Below, one piece after another: positions 25,040 to 32,292 of a stretch of 64,000 bases of DNA. Position numbers and translations under genes: made by a program. The DNA comes from a virus. Every line of letters starts with the position of its first letter. The stretch's first letter is position 1. Below the pieces are notes generated by a model. The model was not told the origin of the DNA. It saw only the letters and a list, made by a program, of their open reading frames with translations, and searched no databases. The DNA is taken from IMG/VR virus record IMGVR_UViG_3300047157_000137, positions 1-64,000 of that record, one strand, 5' to 3'.

Positions 25040-25171
25040 TTATATTATCCAATTATGTTTGTATTTAGTTTGTAAATTATAACGTCTGTAATACTCTACT
25101 TCAAGCCTTTCAGCTTCATACTTAGTTATTTTAAGTAGTTTAACATGCTTATGTCTTCTTTTACTCTTCAT
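25040..25171 (-). CDS. 43-residue basic peptide
   Basis: The frame from the ATG at 25171 encodes 43 residues (MKSKRRHKHVKLLKITKYEAERLEVEYY...). Its ATG overlaps the upstream stop (ATGAAGAGTAA) and its C-terminal codons run through promoter-like element 3, ending 1 nt before the next ATG. It is basic and helical. Function unknown. Confidence 0.5.
   Translation of the reverse strand: MKSKRRHKHVKLLKITKYEAERLEVEYYRRYNLQTKYKHNWII
25043..25074 (-). promoter_or_regulatory. 32-bp early promoter-like element, copy 3
   Basis: It has TACAAACTAAATAC, 10 bases, then GGATAATA on the minus strand, and the zinc-ribbon gene ATG at 25038 follows the GG by 12 nt. It would drive the zinc-ribbon gene and the structured RNA. 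Confidence 0.72.
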
Positions 25172-25370
25172 ACTCTTCTAATCCTGTATGTAATTTTTCT
25201 ATTGTAGCACACATAATCATGTGCATTAGTTGATTATATTCATCACCATTTAGCTTGTCGTGATCTAAATCTGATCCGTCAATAGCCCACTGAACAGAAT
25301 CATATAATGTTTCTTTGATGTAAGAGACTTGAGCGTCTGCTATTTCATCTATAATTTTCATTTTACTCAT
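25161..25370 (-). CDS. small acidic hypothetical protein
   Basis: The 69-residue protein (MSKMKIIDEIADAQVSYIKETLYDSVQWAIDGSDLDHD...) is acidic and helical, ending LEEYEE. It starts at an ATG overlapping the upstream stop and ends overlapping the next start. Function unknown. Confidence 0.55.
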   Translation of the reverse strand: MSKMKIIDEIADAQVSYIKETLYDSVQWAIDGSDLDHDKLNGDEYNQLMHMIMCATIEKLHTGLEEYEE

Positions 25371-25627
25371 ACTTTATTTATTAATTTTAGTTGATTTACA
25401 GTATATTTTTGCGTATACTCGCGCCAATAACCAGTGTAAACATGCTTTTTACGCTTACTATAGTTAGATTTTTGGTATATTTTTACCTGTTTGTACTCGC
25501 GATCGGTAAATGGTTGGCAAGTACCGTGCACTTTGTTTAGCTCATAGTGTTGAAAACCACGTTTTTTACGCTTATTTGCAACATATTGCTTTAGTTCTTG
25601 CATGTTACTACACATAGATTCTATCAT
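25367..25627 (-). CDS. small basic hypothetical protein
   Basis: The 86-residue protein is strongly basic and Tyr-rich (VANKRKKRGFQHYELNKVHG, YSKRKKHVYTGYWREYTQKY). It overlaps the end of the upstream 48-residue gene by 20 nt. Nucleic-acid binding is a fair guess; no family is recognised. Confidence 0.55.
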   Translation of the reverse strand: MIESMCSNMQELKQYVANKRKKRGFQHYELNKVHGTCQPFTDREYKQVKIYQKSNYSKRKKHVYTGYWREYTQKYTVNQLKLINKV

Positions 25628-25754
25628 TTATAGTATACCAGTTTAAGTAATCTGTGTATTCTGTGTTTTGATGTAGTCTAGTTAGAGCTTTGTAGCCATT
25701 ATCTGTTTCGATAATAGCATTACCTGTTTCTTGATTGAATTTGATTTTTTTCAT
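25608..25754 (-). CDS. 48-residue hypothetical protein behind promoter copy 4
   Basis: The ATG at 25754 follows the GGATAATA box of element 4 by 15 nt and opens a 48-residue frame (MKKIKFNQETGNAIIETDNGYKAL...LNWYTINDRIYV). It looks like a compact beta hairpin plus helix. The stop lies in the start region of the next gene. Function unknown. Confidence 0.6.
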   Translation of the reverse strand: MKKIKFNQETGNAIIETDNGYKALTRLHQNTEYTDYLNWYTINDRIYV

Positions 25755-25761
25755 ATATAAT

Positions 25762-25793
25762 TATTATCCGTTAGTTATCGTATTTAGTTTGTA
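25762..25793 (-). promoter_or_regulatory. 32-bp early promoter-like element, copy 4
   Basis: It has TACAAACTAAATAC, 10 bases, then GGATAATA on the minus strand, with the next ATG at 25754. It follows the 25794-26039 stretch that holds no convincing gene. Confidence 0.72.
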
Positions 25794-26039
25794 TTATAAT
25801 TTACCATAAAAGTAGTTTTTTAAGTAATATTCTAACATAAATTTCATTCTAGCAAGTGAGACCATATTTGAGCTCTAGCTATACCTATATAAATTAGTTT
25901 CTAAGTTTACCATTTTCAGTTAAAAACAGTAGTTCTTCTGTTCTGCTTGTATTGTTGGATTTAGTTGATATGGTGAGTAAGTGCCATTTTGTTTTCTTAC
26001 ATAACCAGACTTTGAAACACTGCTAATCTTAAATTACCT
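25794..26039 (-). other. stretch without a supported gene; possible decayed small gene
   Basis: On the minus strand, three overlapping frames each give short open stretches (one including SGYVRKQNGTYSPYQLNP, another ending SRTEELLFLTENGKLRN). None has a start codon in a plausible place and none spans the interval. It looks like the remains of one small gene broken by indels, or an untranslated region upstream of promoter copy 4. The evidence is weak. Confidence 0.3.
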
Positions 26040-26213
26040 TTACTTTTGTAGTAAGTTTTGGGTGACAGTTGGAACAGGAAATTCAAATTCTCTTGTACCA
26101 TTTTTAGCTTGTCTTTGTGTTGTAACTTCTTTGATATTATACTCGACTAGTAGTCGTCTAGCGAACGCATTTTCAAGCGCTTCTTGTTCGAGTTGCCATT
26201 TAGTTTTACTCAT
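26040..26213 (-). CDS. 57-residue hypothetical protein
   Basis: The ATG at 26213 overlaps the upstream stop (ATGAGTAA) and gives 57 residues: a helical start (KTKWQLEQEALENAFARRLLVEY) and an extended tail. It resembles small phage proteins that precede truncated genes. Function unknown. Confidence 0.5.
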   Translation of the reverse strand: MSKTKWQLEQEALENAFARRLLVEYNIKEVTTQRQAKNGTREFEFPVPTVTQNLLQK

Positions 26214-26427
26214 TGTAATAAGGTTTAGTGTAATCTGTGTTAAAATTGATTGATTTAGCTACATTTTGTCGCCATTGCCACTCGTTCTTGCGATACTCAT
26301 AGCTTTGACACCATTTTTTGACAGCAGTAACTTGTGGTATTTCACCGTATTTTGCTTCATAGTCAAGACATTGTTGTAACTTTGCTTTGATTTCTGAAGC
26401 GGGATAGTCTTTAAATTGTTTATTCAT
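26206..26427 (-). CDS. small hypothetical protein behind promoter copy 5; start reset
   Basis: The frame opens at 26442 (MDNNNM), but that ATG sits inside promoter-like element 5. The second ATG at 26427 is 13 nt after the GGATAATA box, as at copies 1 and 2, and is preferred (73 residues). The product begins MNKQFKDYPASEIKAKLQQC and has a WCQSYEYRKNEWQWR segment, Trp-rich and basic. Function unknown. Confidence 0.55.
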   Translation of the reverse strand: MNKQFKDYPASEIKAKLQQCLDYEAKYGEIPQVTAVKKWCQSYEYRKNEWQWRQNVAKSINFNTDYTKPYYNE

Positions 26428-26432
26428 ATTAT

Positions 26433-26464
26433 TATTATCCATTAGTGTTCGTATTTAATTTGTA
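26433..26464 (-). promoter_or_regulatory. 32-bp early promoter-like element, copy 5
   Basis: It has box 1 TACAAATTAAATAC (one change), 10 bases, then GGATAATA on the minus strand; the ATG at 26427 follows. The upstream small membrane-protein frame reads through the element and stops in its GGATAATA box. Confidence 0.68.
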
Positions 26465-26620
26465 AACTACGTATATTATCGCTATAGTATTTATTATTGA
26501 TAGTATTAGTGAAGTGTTATCAGTTATTGTATGGTGATACAACTCGTGATTATGAACAGCGTTGATCGCTTCTTCCATTTTTAACATAGTTTCTATTTCT
26601 TTCATTGTAAAAGTTTCCAT
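26435..26620 (-). CDS. small single-span membrane protein
   Basis: The 61-residue protein has an N-terminal acidic helix (MKEIETMLKMEEAINAVHNHELYHH) and a C-terminal hydrophobic helix (LILSIINTIAIIYVVYKL), then a short tail that runs through promoter-like element 5. Function unknown; the membrane span is clear. Confidence 0.55.
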   Translation of the reverse strand: METFTMKEIETMLKMEEAINAVHNHELYHHTITDNTSLILSIINTIAIIYVVYKLNTNTNG

Positions 26621-26621
26621 A

Positions 26622-26756
26622 TTATATTGAATTAATTTTGTGAGTTAAAATTATGCCTTCTACGTCTGCTCTTGTTAGTTCATCACTCATTTGTCTGAGT
26701 ATTGCCCAAGTGAGATCAATATCTTTAGCGTAATGTGTATTTAAAGTGTATATCAT
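26622..26756 (-). CDS. 44-residue hypothetical protein
   Basis: The ATG at 26756 gives a 44-residue frame (MIYTLNTHYAKDIDLTWAILRQMSDELTRADVEGIIL...), ending 1 nt before the next ATG. It looks like a compact helical pair. Tight spacing supports it. Function unknown. Confidence 0.5.
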   Translation of the reverse strand: MIYTLNTHYAKDIDLTWAILRQMSDELTRADVEGIILTHKINSI

Positions 26757-26760
26757 ATTA

Positions 26761-26904
26761 TTAAATTTTATTTATTAGTTTTGTTAAAGATTTTTTTAAA
26801 ATGGTTTTAGTAATATTACCATTTAAGTATTGATTTAGTTCGGAAATAGTATTTTTTATTGAAATACTAGTGTTTACATTAAAGAAATATTCATTATTTT
26901 CCAT
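26761..26904 (-). CDS. 47-residue hypothetical protein
   Basis: The ATG at 26904 opens a 47-residue frame (MENNEYFFNVNTSISIKNTISELNQYL...KLINKI), ending 4 nt before the next start. It is Asn/Lys-rich, like other small genes here. Function unknown. Confidence 0.5.
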   Translation of the reverse strand: MENNEYFFNVNTSISIKNTISELNQYLNGNITKTILKKSLTKLINKI

Positions 26905-26925
26905 TTTTATTTTATTTAAGATTAG

Positions 26926-26968
26926 TTGTCACAGTGTGAATCGAACACACTTGTATACCATAGTGACA
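26926..26968 (-). ncRNA. tRNA-like T-arm / acceptor element
   Basis: On the minus strand a perfect T arm (GTGTG-TTCGATT-CACAC) is followed by TGTGACA and A. The nearest match to TGTGACA is TGTCACT only 11 nt before the T arm, giving a 43-nt minihelix (six pairs plus one mismatch). Alternatively TGTTGCA at 27013-27007 pairs with two G-U, giving an 88-nt tRNA-sized RNA, but no D arm or anticodon arm fits. Its 3' flank (A-CTAAT-CTTAA) resembles those of tRNA-Met and the 284-nt RNA. Confidence 0.35.
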
Positions 26969-27042
26969 TTTTACTTGTTCGCATTTTTATACTTATAGCA
27001 CGTGAGTGCAACATATATTACATTTTATATTTAATTAGTTAG

Positions 27043-27234
27043 TTATATTAATATAGTATCTAAATTTAATTCATCAGTTTCTATTGTATATTTAATATTA
27101 TTATCATTTAGTATTTTGAGTGTATCATTAAAATCATAACATGTATTTTCATATAATATAAATTCTGATTTGTTTGATTCATTGTAGTGAAGTTCATCAT
27201 TCATTAGTAGTAATTGTAATTGTGTATAGTTCAT
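27043..27234 (-). CDS. small hypothetical protein, first gene of the early arm
   Basis: The 63-residue protein (MNYTQLQLLLMNDELHYNESNKSEFILYENTCYDF...) is acidic and Asn-rich. It is the first minus-strand gene after promoter-like element 6, with a 27-nt AT-rich leader. As the first early gene it may be a host-takeover factor, but nothing in the sequence shows the activity. Confidence 0.55.
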   Translation of the reverse strand: MNYTQLQLLLMNDELHYNESNKSEFILYENTCYDFNDTLKILNDNNIKYTIETDELNLDTILI

Positions 27235-27261
27235 ATTGTTATTATTTATTTGTTACATTTA

Positions 27262-27293
27262 TATTATCCAAGTGAGTATGTATTATGTTTGTA
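27262..27293 (-). promoter_or_regulatory. 32-bp early promoter-like element, copy 6 (outermost)
   Basis: It has box 1 TACAAACATAATAC (divergent middle), 10 bases, then GGATAATA on the minus strand. It lies at the head of the whole early arm; the first ATG (27234) is further away than at other copies. Confidence 0.6.
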
Positions 27294-27633
27294 GTGAATA
27301 TGTGAAATGTAAATCAAATGTATATAAATAAAACAAAAACGTAAAACAAAATCAAATAAAATCTAAAAATGTAGGGGGCCCTAAGATCTAAAACGATTTT
27401 TTGTGGGAGAAATGGTGTTAGGAGAGGGGGGGGTATGCTACACTTCTATATAACCAATAACTTTTTTTAGTGACATAAGCCTATTAAGGTAGTATAGTAA
27501 CAGGCTAGTGTCACACTATTAAAACATAGCTATACATATAAGAGTAAACCTTGCTAAAAATGTGTGATATTACTAACCATAGTGCGCTTCACAAAAAGCC
27601 CGCTTAAGAATAATGCAAAAATAAAAATAAAAA
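27294..27633. other. divergent intergenic region between early and late arms
   Basis: No gene is visible here. The stretch contains a TAGGGGGCCCTA near-palindrome at 27372-27383, a run of eight G at 27426-27433, T and A tracts, and an AT-rich leader just before the first fibre gene. It must hold the late-arm promoter and could hold regulator-binding sites or a replication origin. No host-type -33/-7 Bacteroidota promoter was found with confidence. Confidence 0.5.
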
Positions 27634-28296
27634 ATGGCAATAATCTACTCATACCCTACATTAACTCCCGAACTTGGTGACAAAGTGCTTGGATCTAACA
27701 TAATAGATTCAGCAGGAAACCCAGTAGTAGGTAATCCGACATGTCAATATACTCTGAAAGACGTAAAAACACTAGTTGATCAGCAATATATCGAACAATT
27801 TTCCTCTTCCTCGGCTGTTGCATCACAAGCATCGGCAAATAACACAGCATATAGTATACGATTCGGCGCTCCAACAGGCACGTCAGGTAGTAATGTACAA
27901 TTATTACAAGGTGGAGGCACAGCTACAGCTGGTGACAAGGTATTATTTAACAAAACAGGTACATATCAAATAACTTTAACGTATTCAGTGGGTGTTATAG
28001 CTGATGCAAATGCTGTACCATACTTAATATTTAGAACATTACAGGATAATACAACACAAGTTGGTCCAACTGTAGTATATAATGAAAAATTTGAAGGTAC
28101 ATACAAACCAGTACCTCTTATTATACCGATAACGGTAAACATAACTAAAGTAAATACATACTTTAACTTCCAAATGGCAAGAAATGGTGTAGATGAAGGA
28201 GGTTTAGTTAAAAACTCTAACCCTATTAATGCTGCTATACTTCCTACAGCAACGGCTCCTTCAATAGCAACCATACAAATTTCTAAACTAATATAA
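27634..28296 (+). CDS. short tail-fibre-like protein with shared N-terminal tag
   Basis: The 220-residue protein starts MAIIYSYPTLTPELGDKVLGS, nearly the same as the next, much larger fibre gene (MAIIYSYPTVQPTADDLVLGT). The rest is a beta-rich domain (residues 60-220) resembling a small TNF-like or collagen-tail jelly roll (ending IATIQISKLI). The shared tag probably docks on the virion and this protein provides an alternative or trimming tip. It starts the late arm. Confidence 0.65.
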   Translation: MAIIYSYPTLTPELGDKVLGSNIIDSAGNPVVGNPTCQYTLKDVKTLVDQQYIEQFSSSSAVASQASANNTAYSIRFGAPTGTSGSNVQLLQGGGTATAGDKVLFNKTGTYQITLTYSVGVIADANAVPYLIFRTLQDNTTQVGPTVVYNEKFEGTYKPVPLIIPITVNITKVNTYFNFQMARNGVDEGGLVKNSNPINAAILPTATAPSIATIQISKLI

Positions 28297-28297
28297 A

Positions 28298-31200
28298 ATG
28301 GCAATAATATATTCATATCCCACCGTACAGCCTACAGCTGATGATTTAGTTTTAGGAACAGACGTTAATCAAGCGGATAAACCGACAAAAAATTTCACAA
28401 TACAAAGCATCGTAGACATTGTAGCTGGTGGAGCTGCAGGTTTAGGTGCTGTATTGAAAATAAGTAGCAATGCTCAAGATTTAACTGACCCTTCTAACCC
28501 AGTTAATCAACCAATACAAAACCTTTCGTTTATAAACGGTACAGGTTCTGCTACATTTGGTTCTTTTACAGATGGAACCATGACTATATCTTCCGGTACT
28601 GGTGTAAATTTTGTAAGTATACAATCAGTTGACTTTGCAGGTAACCTAACAGGTATTGTAAAGGTTGGTTCTTCAATAGCTGGTACTTCTGATGGTAATA
28701 CAAGTAATAATGTTACAGCCGTAACTCAACCAACAGGTACAAATAACACAACAATTGCAACGACCGCATTTGTTCAACAAGAAATAACAGGTGAAGATTT
28801 AGATTTTAGAGGTGATTCTGGAAGTGTTATAGGTTCTGTAGATTTAAATTCAGAAACATTTGCTATAGTAGGTAAAACAGTAGGTGGAATTAAAAATATA
28901 AACACAGATACAACAGCGGGTGGAACATTGTTAAATTTATCTTTAGCTAATAGTGTAACTATAGCAGATGATTTAACAGTAACAGATAAGTTAACTGTAA
29001 ATGGCACAACAGTATCGAACATTATTGAAGGTGGTTTACAAATTAATAACGCAGGTGGTGCTCATACTTTTAATGTTAAAGGTCAAACTAACGATAACTT
29101 AATAAATACAAACGTAGGAGCAACCGATGCTGATGACCAAGTTGCTATAGGTAAAAGTGCTGCTGACTCAGGTGTTAGATTAGATGTTTCTGGTTTAATA
29201 CAAGGTAGTACAATAAAATCTACAGGTCTTTTAACCGCTAATGCAGATTTATGGTTTAAAGATAAAATAGGTTTAGCTGGAGGAGCTAATCCAAATTATG
29301 GTTCTACTGGAAATGTATTAACATCCGGAGGTGCTAGTGGTGATTCTACATGGACAGACATAACAACATGGGGATTTGTTGAAAGTGTATCTGCTGGTAA
29401 AGGAATTCTTTTATCAGGTACTTCGGTAGATCCAGTTGTTAACATAGATTATGAAGGTGCAGATAATGCTATACTAGAAGCTGCAACTCAAAACACAATA
29501 GACGTAACTGCAGATTTTGTGTGGTTTAGTGATGCTAGTGTTGCTTCTGGAACAGTAAGTAAAACTTTAATACAAAACTTACCTTTTATACCAGAAGTTA
29601 ACGGTACACAATATACTTTACCTATGTTTGCAACTACAACAACATTAGGTGATTCAATAATAAAACAAAATGCAGGAGCAACAGAGGCTACTATAACAGG
29701 TACTTTAGATATAACAAGTACAGGTACAGCTACTAAATTTATAGTAGATACAAATAAAGTAGATGCAGATTTTAGAGGTGTTGCTAGTCAAGCTAAAGCA
29801 TTGGAAACTGCAGGAGATATTTCACCTGTTAACGATGTTATATCTTATCCAGCTACATCAGGTACTGTAAAAGCTCAATCAGGAACTGGAGTTGCTGTAG
29901 AATTTCAAGATGGTGCTGGAGAAAATAATAGTATAGTTTATCCAGTCGTAGGACAAGTGGTATCAGTTGCTTCAGGTACTGGTGTAATAACAGCTGGTAC
30001 AACAGTTGCTTCTGTAAGTGGTAGTACTTTTACTTTAAGTGCAGCTACAACAACAGCTTTAGGCGCTGGAGCTACATTAAATTTTGCTGCATCAACTTTA
30101 GATATTTATACATCAGGTGGTAATGTACGTATGCCTAGTTTTATACCTAGTACAGTTGCTACATCAAAATACTTAACTAATTTACCAACACCTACATCAT
30201 CTGCTATTACAGCTACAGATACAATATTATCTGGTATGGCTAAATTACAAGGACAGATAAGTGCTACAACAGGTTTAGCTTATGAAGGAACATGGGCTGC
30301 ATCTACTACCGCAGTTGCAAATGGAGCGGTATCAGCAAGCACATCTCTTGTTATTACTACCGCTGATGCTAACCTTGTTAAAGGTACTGTGGTTGAAGGT
30401 ACAGGTATAACAGGTACTGTAAGAATAGATGCTATAACAGGTACAGCAGTTACATTAGATACTGCAATTACAATAGCTAATGGTATAACTTTAACAATGT
30501 CACCTCCAGGTGGTATTATTACAGGTGCCACAGCAGGTACGGCTGCTTCTTTAACTACAGCTTCTAATAAAGTTAATGGTCATTTTTATATATGTAATAC
30601 TATTGGTAAAGCAGAACCTAACGCTGCCGTGCCTTGGTCAGCAGCCTCAACACCAAATGAGTGGGCTGTAGGTGACTGGGTTATATATGTAGCTAATGGT
30701 TCTACTACAGATGCTTGGCAAAAATTAGATATGACATCTGATATTACAGGTACAGGTGCTGCAGAAAAAGTAGCTTTATGGACAGGAACAAATACTTTAG
30801 GTACTGGTCTTATATCTGATAATGCAACTGTAGTTACTATAGGTGCAGGAGGAACAGGGAACTTTACAGTAGAAGGAGAAACAACACTAGGTGGAGGCGC
30901 AACTAATAATACATTGGTTAGTGGTGATTTAAAAGTTAATAAAGAATTAAACTTAGTTGAAGGTTTAGGTTTATGGGGTGGTTCTGCTTTTAGTTATGGT
31001 GATGGAACAAAAGTATTAACATCAAGCGGTGCTGCAGGAACCCCACCTACTTGGGAAACACCTACTACAGGTACAGTAACAGAAGTAGATAGTGGTGATG
31101 GTTTAATAACAAACCCTGCTACAGGAATTATAACAACTGGTAGTATAGCTATAGATTATGCAGGTACTGACAATGCTATATTAACAGCAACAGCTGCAAC

Positions 31201-32284
31201 AGAACCTATATTAACAACAGATCAAATATGGTTTAATGATATTGCAACACTAGCACCATCAACTATTAATCAAATTAAAAAAGCTCCAATATCTAGTTTA
31301 CCTTTTGATAATTATGCTGGTTGGTTGTTAGGTGATGGAACTAACACAACATCAATAACTACTGGTGCTACAGCTACATTTACCGGTGGTACATATATTA
31401 CAACTGGCGAGTCAAGTGGTACATTAACTATAACTCATGATGCTACAAATAGAACAAGTGATACAGACAGTTCATCACCTGCTTTTGGAGCAGATATTGA
31501 GGTTTATGATGAATTAACAACTAATTCAACAGGTCACGTAACTCAAACTCAATTAAAAACTATTACGTTACCTTCACCAGTTAATTTTACGGCTGGATCT
31601 GCTCCTGGTGCTACAGCTGCTGTTGGTACTGCAGGTTATGTTCCTGCTCCGGCTGCTGGAACAGGTAGTACGGGTTATTTCTTAAATGGAACAGGTGTTA
31701 TGAGTATTCCACCTAATGATAAAGGTGTAGAAACTGTAAATACTACATCCCCAATAGAAGGTGGTGGTTCTTCTGCAACAGTCACCGTAAGTCATAAAGC
31801 TGTATTAACAGATAATAGTGGAAACGCTGGAACTTATAAAATGGCAGATGTAACTGTAGATGGTAATGGTCATATTACAGCTATAACCGATGGCCACAGT
31901 GGTGGTGGTGGTGGTACTAAAAAAGGCGGTACTTTTACTAAACTGTTTACATCTGTAAGTGGTGGTAGTGTAGCATTCACTATTGATAGAGCTACTAGTG
32001 GTGCCATGGTGTTTGATGTTATGCTAACAAGTGATACAAGTAATACTTGTTCTATTGCTAAAAAATATACAGTCGTAAAACAATTTGGAGTAGATCCTGT
32101 GGTTTTTAAAATAATAGATACTGGTCCAGATACAACAGTTGATTTTACACCTGTTTTCGCACAAGCTACGACTGATACTTCTATAAAATGTACTATAACG
32201 CCTAATAATTTAAATACACAAAAAATAGGTATTACAATTGATTTAGGATTTGGGCAAAACGACGCAACAGTAGTAATGAATTAA
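28298..32284 (+). CDS. large tail fibre / adhesin
   Basis: The 1,328-residue protein has the same N-terminal tag as the preceding gene. The body is Thr/Gly/Ala/Ser-rich and repetitive, with recurring segments such as GGTLLNLSLANS, TGTAxxVxLxTAI, a GLLTANADLWFKDKIGLAGG/GLWGGSAF pair, and repeated WGFVESVSAGKGI / VTEVDSGDGLI blocks. The C-terminal domain (GGTKKGGTFTKLFTSVSG...) is beta-rich without a recognised peptidase. It is likely a trimeric fibre for host recognition. It begins 1 nt after the previous stop. Confidence 0.75.
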   Translation: MAIIYSYPTVQPTADDLVLGTDVNQADKPTKNFTIQSIVDIVAGGAAGLGAVLKISSNAQDLTDPSNPVNQPIQNLSFINGTGSATFGSFTDGTMTISSGTGVNFVSIQSVDFAGNLTGIVKVGSSIAGTSDGNTSNNVTAVTQPTGTNNTTIATTAFVQQEITGEDLDFRGDSGSVIGSVDLNSETFAIVGKTVGGIKNINTDTTAGGTLLNLSLANSVTIADDLTVTDKLTVNGTTVSNIIEGGLQINNAGGAHTFNVKGQTNDNLINTNVGATDADDQVAIGKSAADSGVRLDVSGLIQGSTIKSTGLLTANADLWFKDKIGLAGGANPNYGSTGNVLTSGGASGDSTWTDITTWGFVESVSAGKGILLSGTSVDPVVNIDYEGADNAILEAATQNTIDVTADFVWFSDASVASGTVSKTLIQNLPFIPEVNGTQYTLPMFATTTTLGDSIIKQNAGATEATITGTLDITSTGTATKFIVDTNKVDADFRGVASQAKALETAGDISPVNDVISYPATSGTVKAQSGTGVAVEFQDGAGENNSIVYPVVGQVVSVASGTGVITAGTTVASVSGSTFTLSAATTTALGAGATLNFAASTLDIYTSGGNVRMPSFIPSTVATSKYLTNLPTPTSSAITATDTILSGMAKLQGQISATTGLAYEGTWAASTTAVANGAVSASTSLVITTADANLVKGTVVEGTGITGTVRIDAITGTAVTLDTAITIANGITLTMSPPGGIITGATAGTAASLTTASNKVNGHFYICNTIGKAEPNAAVPWSAASTPNEWAVGDWVIYVANGSTTDAWQKLDMTSDITGTGAAEKVALWTGTNTLGTGLISDNATVVTIGAGGTGNFTVEGETTLGGGATNNTLVSGDLKVNKELNLVEGLGLWGGSAFSYGDGTKVLTSSGAAGTPPTWETPTTGTVTEVDSGDGLITNPATGIITTGSIAIDYAGTDNAILTATAATEPILTTDQIWFNDIATLAPSTINQIKKAPISSLPFDNYAGWLLGDGTNTTSITTGATATFTGGTYITTGESSGTLTITHDATNRTSDTDSSSPAFGADIEVYDELTTNSTGHVTQTQLKTITLPSPVNFTAGSAPGATAAVGTAGYVPAPAAGTGSTGYFLNGTGVMSIPPNDKGVETVNTTSPIEGGGSSATVTVSHKAVLTDNSGNAGTYKMADVTVDGNGHITAITDGHSGGGGGTKKGGTFTKLFTSVSGGSVAFTIDRATSGAMVFDVMLTSDTSNTCSIAKKYTVVKQFGVDPVVFKIIDTGPDTTVDFTPVFAQATTDTSIKCTITPNNLNTQKIGITIDLGFGQNDATVVMN

Positions 32285-32292
32285 AATAAAAT

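Noticed and set aside
22718-27293. The repeated element read as a Bacteroidota -33/-7 promoter on the plus strand.
   Set aside because: The plus-strand TTAGTTTG is one change from TAnnTTTG, but no -33 box is at the right distance and all nearby genes are on the minus strand.
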